This document shows, piece after piece, positions 9,780 through 19,125 of a stretch of DNA of 64,000 bases. Under the pieces are notes generated by a model. The model had not been told where the DNA came from and did not search any database. It saw nothing but the letters and a program-made list of their open reading frames with translations. Numbering within the stretch: the stretch's first letter is position 1; each line of letters begins with the position of its first letter. Made by a program: the position numbers and the translations under genes. The DNA is from Thermodesulfovibrio sp. (lineage in GTDB: Bacteria; Nitrospirota; Thermodesulfovibrionia; Thermodesulfovibrionales; Thermodesulfovibrionaceae): NCBI GenBank assembly GCA_020725335.1, contig DYFF01000006.1:54566-118565 (forward strand), given 5' to 3'.

Positions 9780-10028
9780 ATGTCTGAAGTCAAAAAATTA
9801 AGAGTAAGGCTAACATTTCCTCAGGAATTAATCAAAGAGCCTGTGCTTTTTAGAATGGCAAAAAAATATGATGTTATGCCCAATATTCGCAGAGCAAGGG
9901 TAACAGATACATTTGGAGAGATGATTCTTGAACTCGAAGGAACAGAGACAAATCTTCAGCAGGGAATTAACTCCCTCAGAGAGCAGGGAGTTGTTGTTGA
10001 ATTAATAGAAGGAGATATTATTGAATAG
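9780..10028 (+). CDS. NIL-domain protein
   Basis: This 82-residue protein matches the NIL domain, the small ferredoxin-like ligand-binding fold found at the C-terminus of the methionine importer ATPase MetN. The features are [36 protein letters not shown] and the later [10 protein letters not shown] strand. Free-standing NIL proteins recur beside sulfur-carrier and methionine genes in anaerobes, and some fuse to ferredoxins. Here it sits 11 nt after the carrier gene with a good ribosome site (GGAGG). I infer a role in anaerobic sulfur-amino-acid synthesis or sensing; its biochemical function is not known from the sequence. Confidence 0.8.
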   Translation: MSEVKKLRVRLTFPQELIKEPVLFRMAKKYDVMPNIRRARVTDTFGEMILELEGTETNLQQGINSLREQGVVVELIEGDIIE

Positions 10029-10030
10029 CC

Positions 10031-11104
10031 ATGAATACCAAATCACCTTGGAAAGGAATAATTAGGGAGTATTTTGAACATTTTCCAGTTAGTGAAAAAA
10101 CACCTATAGTTACTCTTTTAGAGGGTAATACCCCTCTTGTAAAGGTAAATAACCTGACAAAACATCTTAATATTAATCTTGATTTATACCTTAAATTTGA
10201 GGGTGCTAATCCAACAGGTTCTTTTAAAGACAGAGGAATGACTTTAGCCATTTCAAAAGCAGTAGAGGAAGGCTCTAAAGCTGTAATATGTGCTTCCACA
10301 GGAAACACCTCTGCCTCTGCTTCTGCTTATGCAGCAAGAGCGGGAATTAGAGCTATTGTTCTTATTCCAGAAGGTAAAATTGCCACAGGAAAACTTGTTC
10401 AGGCAATGATTCATGGTGCGCTGGTTATACAGATAAAGGGCAATTTTGATCAAGCCTTAAACATAGTCAGATCAATAGTTAATGAATATCCAATAACTCT
10501 TGTTAATTCAATTAATCCATATAGAATTGAAGGACAAAAATCCGCTGCCTTTGAAGTATGTGATCAACTGGGAAGAGTTCCCGACTATCATGCCCTTCCT
10601 GTAGGAAATGCAGGGAATATTTCTGCATACTGGAAAGGATATAAAGAATACAAAGAAAAGGAGAAAATAAGTAGTCTACCAAAGATGCTTGGATTTCAAG
10701 CAGCTGGTGCAGCCCCCATAGTTTTAGGACATCCAGTTGAAAAGCCTGAGACAGTTGCAACAGCCATAAGAATTGGTAATCCAGCAAGCTGGAAAACAGC
10801 TGTTCAGGCAAGGGATGAATCAGGAGGGATAATAGACATCGTTACCGATGAAGAAATTCTTCAAGCCCAAAAAATGATAGCCTCTCATGAAGGAATTTTC
10901 TGTGAACCTGCTTCTGCTGCATCAGTTGCAGGAGTAATTAAACTTTATAAACAGGGATATTTCAAAGAAGAGAGCACCGTTGTATGCACTCTAACAGGGA
11001 ATGGGCTCAAAGACCCAGACATTGTATTTAAAATTGTTGATGAACCGCTCCTATTACCTGCAGAGATAAACAGTGTTAAAGCCTTTGTGGAGAAAATTAT
11101 ATGA
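10031..11104 (+). CDS. thrC: Threonine synthase
   Basis: This fold-type II PLP enzyme turns O-phospho-L-homoserine into threonine. The PLP lysine is K66 in TGSFKDRGM, followed by the [17 protein letters not shown] phosphate-binding loop. It lacks the N-terminal zinc ribbon of the copy at 8.2 kb and resembles the canonical 350-residue threonine synthase. It starts 2 nt after the NIL gene and overlaps the ApgM-like gene by 4 nt. The overlap with a putative homoserine kinase supports the threonine assignment for this copy. Confidence 0.9.
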   Translation: MNTKSPWKGIIREYFEHFPVSEKTPIVTLLEGNTPLVKVNNLTKHLNINLDLYLKFEGANPTGSFKDRGMTLAISKAVEEGSKAVICASTGNTSASASAYAARAGIRAIVLIPEGKIATGKLVQAMIHGALVIQIKGNFDQALNIVRSIVNEYPITLVNSINPYRIEGQKSAAFEVCDQLGRVPDYHALPVGNAGNISAYWKGYKEYKEKEKISSLPKMLGFQAAGAAPIVLGHPVEKPETVATAIRIGNPASWKTAVQARDESGGIIDIVTDEEILQAQKMIASHEGIFCEPASAASVAGVIKLYKQGYFKEESTVVCTLTGNGLKDPDIVFKIVDEPLLLPAEINSVKAFVEKII

Positions 11105-12312
11105 AATATATAGTTATAGTCCCAGACGGAGCAACAGATTATCCTCTTGAGGAACTCAACGGCAAAACTCCTCTTCAAGTTGCCCATACGCCTAACATGG
11201 ATTTTCTTGCATCAAATGGAATAGCAGGTTCTGTTAGAAATATACCACGAGGGTTCTCTCCAGGAAGTGATGTAGCAAACTTGAGTATTCTTGGTTATGA
11301 CCCAAGAGTTTACTATACGGGAAGAGCACCTCTTGAGGCTATAAGTATGGGACTTGCTCTTTCTAAGGATGATATAGCTTACAGATGTAACCTTGTAACA
11401 CTTAAGTTTTTAGATAAAAATCAGATTTTGATGGATGACTACTCTGCTGGTCATATAACAAGCGAAGAGGCAAAAATTCTCATAGAAGAAATTGATAAAA
11501 AACTGGGAAATGAAGCATTAAAATTTTATTCAGGTGTTAGCTATAGGCATATTATGGTTTGGAAAGGAGGCACAGAGGATATAGAATGTACTCCACCCCA
11601 TGATATTACTGGCAAGGAAATTTCGCGATATCTTCCAATAGGTAAAAATGCTAACTTCCTCAAGGAGTTAATTTTAAAATCAGCAGAAATATTAAAAGAC
11701 CATCCTGTAAATAAAAAAAGAATAACAGAAGGTAAAAAACCTGCAAACAGCATATGGTTATGGGGACAAGGAAGAACCCCGAATCTGCCAACCTATCAAG
11801 ATAAATATAAACTCACAGGAGCTCTCATATCAGCAGTTGACCTAACAAAAGGACTTGGAATACTTGCAGGCTTTCATATAATTAATGTTCCCGGTGCAAC
11901 TGGCTGGATTGATACTAACTACGAAGGTAAAGCAGAGTATGCTCTTAACGCCCTTGAGCGAGTTGATTTTGTTTATATTCACATTGAAGCTCCTGATGAA
12001 GCAGGACATCAGGGTGAGTATAAGTTAAAGATTAAAGCACTTGAAGATATTGATAAGATTGTAGTAGGAAAAATTCTTAAAGAAGCACCTCAAAGATTTA
12101 AAAATTTCAAAATACTACTTCTTCCTGACCATCCTACTCCTATAAAAGTAAAAACCCACACATCTGACCCAGTTCCATTTGTTATTTATGATGAACAAAA
12201 AAAGGATATTAATAAAAAAAGAGGTTTCTCTGAGGCTATCTTGAATTCTCCAGATTTAGAAATTGAAGACGGTTACAGACTAATGGATTTTTTCCTTAAA
12301 AACAATGTCTGA
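11101..12312 (+). CDS. ApgM-type phosphoglycerate mutase or homoserine kinase-like protein
   Basis: This alkaline-phosphatase-superfamily protein matches the archaeal-type cofactor-independent phosphoglycerate mutases. The N-terminal metal and nucleophile region is VPDGATDYP, the nucleophile Ser lies in [18 protein letters not shown], and the late metal ligands are in [10 protein letters not shown] and LPDHPTP. A subgroup of this family is found in threonine operons and has been proposed to act as homoserine kinase (TIGR02535). The 4-nt overlap with thrC and the absence of any classical thrB here make that role plausible. The sequence does not distinguish the two activities with certainty. 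Its length of 403 is normal. Confidence 0.82.
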   Translation: MKYIVIVPDGATDYPLEELNGKTPLQVAHTPNMDFLASNGIAGSVRNIPRGFSPGSDVANLSILGYDPRVYYTGRAPLEAISMGLALSKDDIAYRCNLVTLKFLDKNQILMDDYSAGHITSEEAKILIEEIDKKLGNEALKFYSGVSYRHIMVWKGGTEDIECTPPHDITGKEISRYLPIGKNANFLKELILKSAEILKDHPVNKKRITEGKKPANSIWLWGQGRTPNLPTYQDKYKLTGALISAVDLTKGLGILAGFHIINVPGATGWIDTNYEGKAEYALNALERVDFVYIHIEAPDEAGHQGEYKLKIKALEDIDKIVVGKILKEAPQRFKNFKILLLPDHPTPIKVKTHTSDPVPFVIYDEQKKDINKKRGFSEAILNSPDLEIEDGYRLMDFFLKNNV

Positions 12313-12940
12313 GCTATTAGAAATACTTCTTCATATTGACATTTATCTTGAAAACCTCTTTTCCCAGGTTGGCAAATGGATTTATGTAGTTTTATTCCTA
12401 ATTGTTTTTTCTGAAACAGGATTTGTAGTCGCGCCTTTTTTACCAGGCGACTCTCTACTTTTCGCAGTAGGTGCATTATCCTCAAGGGAATTAATATGTC
12501 CCTGGATTTCCTTTATAATCCTAAGCTTAGCTGCTACTTTAGGTAATACAGTAAATTACCATATTGGCAAATATTTAGGACCAAGAGTTTTTTCAAAGGA
12601 AAACGCTCGATTTTTTAACAAAAAACATCTTCAGACTACAGCTGCTTTTTATGAAAAACATGGTGCTAAAACAATAATAATTGCAAGATTTCTCCCAATA
12701 TTAAGAACTTTTGCACCATTTGTTGCAGGAATAGGTAAAATGAAATATCCTAAATTTCAGGCATATAATATTTTTAGTAGCATTATATGGAGTGGTTCCT
12801 TTATAGTTACAGGCTATTTTTTTGGAAATCTTCCCTTTGTGAAAGAAAACTTCTCTATGTTCATATTAGGGATTATTATTGTTTCCATACTACCTACAAT
12901 ATTTAAAGCTATTTCAATCAAAAGGAGCGGAAACACTTGA
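12305..12940 (+). CDS. DedA family membrane protein
   Basis: This polytopic inner-membrane protein of the DedA/SNARE-associated family carries the family signatures: FLPGDSLLFAVGAL near the N-terminus and ARFLPILRTFAPFVAGIGKMKY in the second half. Members are linked to undecaprenyl-phosphate or lipid recycling and membrane potential. The length of 211 residues is typical. It overlaps the end of the ApgM-like gene by 8 nt and the rhomboid start by 4 nt, so it belongs to the same long operon. Confidence 0.88.
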   Translation: MSELLEILLHIDIYLENLFSQVGKWIYVVLFLIVFSETGFVVAPFLPGDSLLFAVGALSSRELICPWISFIILSLAATLGNTVNYHIGKYLGPRVFSKENARFFNKKHLQTTAAFYEKHGAKTIIIARFLPILRTFAPFVAGIGKMKYPKFQAYNIFSSIIWSGSFIVTGYFFGNLPFVKENFSMFILGIIIVSILPTIFKAISIKRSGNT

Positions 12941-13662
12941 TACCCCTAAGAGACTGCCTTCCAAGAAGATATACTCCCTATATGACATGGTTTATTATTG
13001 CGCTGAACTGTTTTATTTTCCTTTTTGAACTCATGTTTACTAAAGAAGACTTAGATTATCTCTTTCATATATTTGGAATAATACCAGCAAGATACATGCT
13101 TGTAGAAAGTCTTCCTCTTGATCCTCTCTATTATCTACCTTTCCTAACAAGCATGTTTCTTCATGGAGGATGGTTTCATCTCATAAGCAACATGTGGATT
13201 ATGTGGATTTTTGCAGACAACATAGAAGACAAGATGGGCTCATTTAGGTTTTTAATATTCTATCTCCTATGCGGATTTGGTGCAGGCTGGATTCATTGTC
13301 TAACTAACCCCACGTCAATGATTCCAACAGTTGGTGCTTCAGGTGCTATATCAGGAGTTTTAGGTGCCTATATGCTAATGTTTCCCCGTGCAAAAGTAAT
13401 AACTCTATTTCCAATACTATTTTTCCCCTTCTTTTTTGCACTTCCAGCAATTTTTTATATACTCATGTGGTTTTTTATACAACTATTTTCAGGACTTGGC
13501 TCGCTTTTAACACCTCAAGATGTAGGAGGAGTTGCTTGGTGGGCACATGTAGGGGGATTCCTTTTTGGCTTAGTGCTTCATAGAATTTTCATTATAAAGA
13601 AAAGACTCCGCATATACGATGACCAATTTGACCACTACTGTGCTTGGGGAAGATTTCCTTAA
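12937..13662 (+). CDS. Rhomboid family intramembrane serine protease
   Basis: This is a six-or-more-helix membrane protease. The catalytic Ser is S135 in GASGA, the catalytic His is H204 in WWAHVGG, and the oxyanion-side residues H81 and N85 are in HLISNMW. The start is TTG at 12937: an AAAGGAGCGG ribosome site lies 7 nt upstream and the start overlaps the dedA stop by 4 nt. The N-terminus with PLRDCLPRR is typical of bacterial rhomboids of this size. Substrates are unknown. Confidence 0.9.
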   Translation: MIPLRDCLPRRYTPYMTWFIIALNCFIFLFELMFTKEDLDYLFHIFGIIPARYMLVESLPLDPLYYLPFLTSMFLHGGWFHLISNMWIMWIFADNIEDKMGSFRFLIFYLLCGFGAGWIHCLTNPTSMIPTVGASGAISGVLGAYMLMFPRAKVITLFPILFFPFFFALPAIFYILMWFFIQLFSGLGSLLTPQDVGGVAWWAHVGGFLFGLVLHRIFIIKKRLRIYDDQFDHYCAWGRFP

Positions 13663-13671
13663 AAAATCACC

Positions 13672-14793
13672 ATGTCAGTATGTAGAGTTTGTAAGAAAGA
13701 GTCACCTTTAATCTCAAAAGCTCCAGGTGCGTGCCTTGATTGCATTCGGATAAAACCTGATGATAGTTTACCATTTGCCTTAGAGTGTCACAGACAAACT
13801 AGACTTGCCTTCAGACTTCCTCCAGAACCACCTTCAGAGGAAAATTCACCTTCCTGCAAGATTTGTGTCAACGAGTGCAAGATTCCAGAGGGTCAATATG
13901 GATACTGCGGGATTAGAAAAAATGAGAAGGGTAAAATCATTGCTCCCTCCTCAGAATATGGAAAATTGAGCTGGTATCTTGACCCTCTTCCTACGAACTG
14001 TGTGGCTGACTGGGTATGTGCTGCTGGTACTGGTGCCGGCTATCCCGAGTTTGCATACTCAAAGGGTCCTGAATATGGATATTACAATCTCGCCGTATTT
14101 TTCCATGCCTGCTCATTTAATTGTCTTTACTGTCAAAACTGGCACTTTAGAGAAGAAACCTTTAGCTCTAAGCTAAGACATGTATCTGAGCCTCTAAAAA
14201 GTATCTCCCCAAATGTCTCCTGCATATGTTTTTTTGGAGGAGATCCTACTCCTCAAATACCCTTTGCCCTGAGGCTATCAAGGGTTGCCATTGAGAATAA
14301 AAAAGGAAGAATCCTAAGAATTTGCTGGGAGACAAATGGCTCAATGCATAGAGCCTATCTCCAGAGAATGATTGAGATAAGCTTAAAATCAGGTGGCACA
14401 ATAAAATTTGACCTAAAAGCTTGGAATCAAGCTTTGCATATTGCCTTAACTGGTGTTTCAAACAGGAGAACATTGGAAAATTTCGCCTATACAGCAAGAC
14501 GCTTCGAAGAACGATCCAATCCACCTCTCTTGATTGCAAGTACATTAATTGTTCCTGGATACATCGATGAAGAGGAGATTGGTAAAATCGCCACCTTTAT
14601 TGCTTCCGTAAATCCCCAAATTCCATATCGTCTACTTGCCTTTTATCCCACATTTTACATGAACGACATTCCAACAACTCCAAAAAATTTAGCCTATGCT
14701 TGTTACGATGAAGCAAAAAAAGCTGGTCTACGGAATGTTTCTATCGGAAATCAAATAATATTATTTTATAGTTTGGATAATCAATTCTTCTGA
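13672..14793 (+). CDS. Radical SAM protein, PflA/AmmeMemoRadiSam-like
   Basis: The radical SAM cluster ligands are C147, C151 and C154 in ACSFNCLYC. Upstream lies a Cys-rich N-terminal part with C4/C7, C21/C24, C62/C65/C69 and C79, probably a zinc or accessory cluster region. The core resembles proteins annotated as pyruvate-formate-lyase activating enzyme homologues and the radical SAM part of the AmmeMemoRadiSam group. No glycyl-radical enzyme or partner is next to it, so the substrate cannot be named. It starts 9 nt after the rhomboid gene and ends the plus-strand operon; a converging operon lies 65 nt on. Confidence 0.8.
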   Translation: MSVCRVCKKESPLISKAPGACLDCIRIKPDDSLPFALECHRQTRLAFRLPPEPPSEENSPSCKICVNECKIPEGQYGYCGIRKNEKGKIIAPSSEYGKLSWYLDPLPTNCVADWVCAAGTGAGYPEFAYSKGPEYGYYNLAVFFHACSFNCLYCQNWHFREETFSSKLRHVSEPLKSISPNVSCICFFGGDPTPQIPFALRLSRVAIENKKGRILRICWETNGSMHRAYLQRMIEISLKSGGTIKFDLKAWNQALHIALTGVSNRRTLENFAYTARRFEERSNPPLLIASTLIVPGYIDEEEIGKIATFIASVNPQIPYRLLAFYPTFYMNDIPTTPKNLAYACYDEAKKAGLRNVSIGNQIILFYSLDNQFF

Positions 14794-14858
14794 TACTTTC
14801 AAGACATTCAATTGTATCTTTATAGTTGTTATAATTTAAAATTACTATGTAAACTTTT

Positions 14859-15710
14859 TTAAAAACTAATGACATTTTCCAACTCCTCTCTCCAGTCTTT
14901 TATTTCAATTCCTAACTCTTTACAAATTCTTTCATTGCTCATTGCAGACCATTTAGGTCTTTTTGCAGGAAGATTGAACTCATATTGATACGCAGGATAA
15001 ATAAATTTTTTGATGCCTTTTATTCTAAAATATTCCTTAGCCCACTCATATCTGGAAGCATAGCCCGAGTTTACCAAATGATATAACCCTGTAAGCCCTT
15101 TTTTCAAAGCTTCTAGAGTGATCTCTACTATTGTTTTTGTTGAAGTTGGAACCGAAAATTCATCGCAAGCTATTTTCAAATATTCTTGAGACTGCGCCCA
15201 TTGGGTCAATTTATAAAGAAAATTTTGCTTTCCTTCTCCATATACCCAACTTGTGCGAAATATGAGAAATTTATCTTCTTTAATTGCTATAAGATTTTTT
15301 TCTCCTATATATTTACTTAAGGCATACTTATTGAGAGGATTGGTTTTATCTTCCTCCGAATAAAACCCTTCTTTTTTGCCATCAAAAACATAGTCTGTGG
15401 AATAATGAACTAAAAAGGAGTCTACTTCTTGACAAGCAATAGCTAAATTCAAAGGACCTAAAGCATTTATTAAAAATGCTTTCTCAAACTCTTCTTCAGC
15501 TTTATCTACCCAGTTATAGGCAGAGCAATTTATTACCACATCTGGTTTTATGTCTTTTATAATTTCAAAAGTTTTCCTAAAATCACTCACATCTAGAACT
15601 TCCTTTCCAAAGGAATAACATTCTGCCCCATCTTTTTGATTCAATATTTTTACAAACTTTCTACCCAACTGTCCTTTTGCTCCTGTAATTAAAAATTTTA
15701 GTTTCTTCAT
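14859..15710 (-). CDS. rfbD: dTDP-4-dehydrorhamnose reductase
   Basis: This NAD(P)H-dependent short-chain dehydrogenase-type enzyme performs the last step of dTDP-L-rhamnose synthesis. The Rossmann motif TGAKGQLG is at the N-terminus, YSTDYVFDG and the catalytic Y-x3-K in YALSKYIGE are intact, and the length of 283 residues is normal. It is the last gene of the minus-strand polysaccharide operon and overlaps rfbB by 4 nt. It looks functional, although two upstream genes of the same pathway are interrupted. Confidence 0.9.
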   Translation of the reverse strand: MKKLKFLITGAKGQLGRKFVKILNQKDGAECYSFGKEVLDVSDFRKTFEIIKDIKPDVVINCSAYNWVDKAEEEFEKAFLINALGPLNLAIACQEVDSFLVHYSTDYVFDGKKEGFYSEEDKTNPLNKYALSKYIGEKNLIAIKEDKFLIFRTSWVYGEGKQNFLYKLTQWAQSQEYLKIACDEFSVPTSTKTIVEITLEALKKGLTGLYHLVNSGYASRYEWAKEYFRIKGIKKFIYPAYQYEFNLPAKRPKWSAMSNERICKELGIEIKDWREELENVISF

Positions 15711-16705
15711 ATATGATAAATTTTGTTCCAGTAATCTCTAAGTTCTGTTAATTTATTTTTAGCCCAATCCAAGTTATCTAAATACCACTTTACAGTTTTT
15801 TCTATCCCCTCTTCAAAAGTTGTTTTTGCTTGCCAACTCAATTCCTTTTGAATTTTTGATGTATCTAAAGAATATCTGAAATCATGTCCTGGTCTATCTT
15901 TTACAAAAACAATAAAATCATCCCATTTCCCAAGAAGTTTTAGTATGCTCTTAACAACTTCTATGTTTTTCTTTTCTATGCCACTTCCTATGTTATAAAT
16001 CTCTCCGATTTTGCCATTTTCAACTACTTTTAAGGTAGCCTCGGCACAATCTTCCACATATAGCCACTCTCTAATATTTGAACCATCGCCATAGACAGGG
16101 ACAGGCTCATCCATAAGAGCTTTTAATATCACCACAGGTATAAGCTTTTCAGGATATTGCCAAGGTCAAGGTCCATAATTATTAGATGCTCTGATAGTGA
16201 TTACAGGAAGTCCATAGGTTCTGTAGTAAGCTCTTCCCAGCATATCTTGTGATGCTTTACTAACCGAATATGGAGAATTAGGAACAAGAGGGAAGTCTTC
16301 CCTAAATTTACCATCAATTATCTCCCCATAAACTTCATCTGTTGAAATATTCATAAATAATTGAATATCATGTTTTTTAGAAAGCTCTAAAAGATTTAAA
16401 GTGCCTTCTACATTTGTTCTTAAAAAAGTAGCTGGATTAAGTATACTTCTGTCTACATGAGATTCCGCAGCAAAATGAACCACAATTTTTGGCTTTTCCT
16501 TTTTAAAAACTTCGTCTAAGGCTATTATATCTATTATATCTACTTTGTAAAACCTATATCTTCCTTCAATCTCATCTAACCTTTTTATATCTCCTGCATA
16601 AGTTAAAACATCAACTACAGAAACATCATAACCTTCTTTCACAGCTAATCTAACGAAAGCACTTCCGATAAAACCAGCCCCTCCCGTTACTAAAAGCCTT
16701 TTCAT
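15707..16705 (-). pseudogene. rfbB: dTDP-glucose 4,6-dehydratase, interrupted by in-frame stop
   Basis: The two halves together make a full RmlB/RfbB. The N-terminal half has TGGAGFIGS, the catalytic YSVSKASQDM block and ends at SNNYGP; the C-terminal half resumes at PWQYPEKLIPVV. Between them the sense strand reads GGA CCT TGA CCT TGG CAA. The hexamer ACCTTG is tandemly duplicated (plus strand CAAGGT at 16161-16166 and again at 16167-16172). Removing one copy restores GPWQ exactly. Frame is kept, so the only defect is the TGA stop plus one extra Pro. This could be a real mutation, a reversible slippage event or a sequence error. Confidence 0.88.
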
Positions 16706-17259
16706 AAAAGATCATCCTCCTTAAGTTCTCTTAACCTTGGCAATTTACTATCTTTTGATGAAAGTATAGGGTTTTTTATAGGCCATTTTATTCCGATATC
16801 AGGATCATTCCAAATGATACCTGCATCATGTTCTGGAGAGTATTCTGCACCCGCAACTTTATAGAGAACTAAAGCGAAATCAGAGAGCACTAAAAAACCA
16901 TGAGCAAATCCAACGGGGATCCAGAGCATATTTTTTTCTTCTTCCGAAAGGATTACCCATATGTATTTCCCAAAAGTAGGACTATTTTTTCTTATATCTA
17001 CAGCTACATCTAAGATAGATCCCTTTATACAAGAGACCAATTTCCCTTGAGCTTTTGGATATTTTTGGTAATGTAATCCTCTCAATACTCCATTTTTGGA
17101 GAAAGACATATTATCTTGAACAAAATCAATCCTTAAACTATAGTTGTTAAAATCCGATGTTTTGAAAAGCTCAAGAAAATATCCTCTTTCATCATTGAAA
17201 ATCTTTGGTTTTATAAGAACTACATCGGGAATTTCTAATCTTTCAAAAACAAAGGGCAC
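16702..17259 (-). CDS. rfbC: dTDP-4-dehydrorhamnose 3,5-epimerase
   Basis: This is a cupin-fold epimerase of dTDP-rhamnose synthesis. Landmarks are KIFNDERGYFLELF, the catalytic His in LRGLHYQK, and the WIPVGFAHGFLVLSD block. The length of 185 residues is normal and the gene is uninterrupted. The start is GTG at 17259, a few nt after the rfbA stop, and its end overlaps rfbB by 4 nt. It is flanked on both sides by interrupted genes. Confidence 0.9.
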   Translation of the reverse strand: MPFVFERLEIPDVVLIKPKIFNDERGYFLELFKTSDFNNYSLRIDFVQDNMSFSKNGVLRGLHYQKYPKAQGKLVSCIKGSILDVAVDIRKNSPTFGKYIWVILSEEEKNMLWIPVGFAHGFLVLSDFALVLYKVAGAEYSPEHDAGIIWNDPDIGIKWPIKNPILSSKDSKLPRLRELKEDDLL

Positions 17260-17261
17260 TT

Positions 17262-18139
17262 TTAAGCCTCTTCAGCTATATTTTTAAGATACTTTCCATA
17301 ATCAGTTTTGCTATAAAATTTTGATATGTTTAGCAAATCTCTTTTTGTGATCCAGCCATTTCTATAAGCAATTTCTTCTATACAACCTATCATAAGGCCT
17401 GTCTTTTTCTCAATTGTTGCTACAAATTGTCCTGCCTCAAGAAAACTATCATGTGTTCCTGCATCAAACCAAGCAAAGCCTCTACCAAGCAGTTTTACCT
17501 TTAAAGTTTCCTCTTTTAAATATTCTTCAAGAACAGATGTTATTTCAAATTCCCCTCTATGAGAAGGATTAACTTTTTTGCAAATTCAACTGCTTTACTG
17601 TCAAAGAAATAAACTCCAATTATTGCATAGTTAGATTTAGGAGCCTTGGGCTTTTCCTCAATGGATAAGACTCTTCCTGCTTTGTCAAACTCAACGATTC
17701 CAAATCTCTCAGGGTCATTTAAATAATATCCAAAAACATATGCTCCTCCTTTTTCTTCAATTTCTTTTTTAGCTTCTTTTAAGTAATCTGTAAGTCCATG
17801 ACCAAAAAGAATATTATCTCCCAAAAGATACAATACAGGAGAATCTTTTATAAAATCTTCTGCCAAGATTAATCCCTCTGCAAGTCCATTAGGTTTTACC
17901 TGAATAACATAACTTACATTTATTCCAATCTTTTTTAAATAAGAAAAAAGCTTTTTAAATACGTCTTCATCTTGAGGATTTATTATGAAACAGATGTCTC
18001 TAATACCAATAAGTATAGCCAAACTAAGAGGATAATAAATCATTGGTTTGTTATAAATAGAAAGAAAATTCTTGTTTATAAGCTGTGTTACAGGATAAAG
18101 CCTAGTACCTGAACCACCTGCAAGAATTATAGCTTTCAT
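17262..18139 (-). pseudogene. rfbA: Glucose-1-phosphate thymidylyltransferase, frameshifted
   Basis: The first 190 residues are a normal RmlA ([11 protein letters not shown], the GDNILFG metal site, the EEKPK loop). The frame is lost after AVEFAKK. A homopolymer explains it: the plus strand has six T at 17574-17579. A seventh would give [20 protein letters not shown] and continue through WFDAGTH to the stop at 17262-17264, about the normal 292 residues. A 1-bp indel in a homopolymer may be a true frameshift, a phase-variable tract or a sequencing error. The gene would start the dTDP-rhamnose pathway. Confidence 0.86.
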
Positions 18140-19125
18140 ATATTATGCTTTTCTAAGATTCCTTGAAAATATAAAGAAAGCCCCTCGTTTCTAATCCGAA
18201 CTATTGTGGCAGGAAGAAAAAAAATACTGTTTCTTAAAATTTTTAATCCTTTAAATACCAACCTTCTCCACAAAGGAAGCTTTTTAAAAAGAATTGTGCC
18301 TTCCCCCGCATATTCTGATTTAGCAATAGTTTTTCGTAGTTTTTTATTAATCCGGTTCCCTATCAGGAGAGTTTGAAATATTGGAGTTAAATCAGAAATC
18401 TTTACAGGTGTTGAAGTAACAAAAACTTCTTTTAAGCCTATACTTTGAAATGTATAAATTAATGCAATTTTTGAAAATCTTAAGAAATGATGAGGTGGTC
18501 TATCACGCTTTGGATATATTTTACGTACTGGTTTAATCATCCAACTATCTCTATTAGGTACACTTCCTGCAATATAGCCTCCTGGCTTTAGCATACTCTT
18601 TATTATCTCAAGAAATCCAGCAGGGTCATCCTGATGCTCAAATACTTCAAAAAAAGTAATTACATCAAACTTAAGACCTTCTTTTTCACAAAACTCGGCA
18701 AACTCATGAGGATGCATGGCAAAGATATTTTTCAAGCCCCATTTTTCCTGACAGACCTTTATACTTTTTGAGTCAAAATCTATCCCCCAGACCTCAAAGC
18801 CAGTCTTTTGAGCTTCCTTGAGAAAGACTCCATCTCCACACCCCACATCAAGAAGTCTTCCAGACTTTAACGGAAAGTGCTTGAAAAACATTTTATGGTT
18901 TTCTCCGATTTCTTACCTTATTCCAAGATGAAAAACTTCATAACTTTCCTCTCCTCCCTGCTCATAAAACTCTGGTATAATCTTCAGAGGCTCCCACCAC
19001 TGAAGATTACAATCTTTATTTAAACAGTGATAAAGTTTATACTCTTGCTGATTGAAAGGTGATACATATGTCTCTATGAACTTTTTCTTATCTGTCGATG
19101 TTTTACATATCGGACATTTAGGCAT
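18136..19125 (-). pseudogene. SAM-dependent methyltransferase with zinc ribbon, nonsense-interrupted
   Basis: An N-terminal 70-residue piece (18913-19125) has a C4-type ribbon, CPICKTS and later CLNKDC, and ends at HLGIR. A TAA follows (plus-strand 18910-18912), then the same frame runs on as EIGENHKMFFKHFP into a class I methyltransferase core with LLDVGCGDG, GIDFDSKS and ITFFEVFEHQDDP. One nonsense codon therefore splits a normal ribbon-plus-methyltransferase protein of about 329 residues, of the kind found in sugar and glycan clusters. The C-terminal ORF from 18891 might still be translated from its own ATG, since it keeps the whole catalytic core. Confidence 0.78.

Noticed and set aside
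16166..16168. TGA in rfbB as a selenocysteine codon.
   Set aside because: RfbB is not a selenoprotein, and the stop is fully explained by a 6-bp tandem duplication; removal of one copy restores the conserved sequence.
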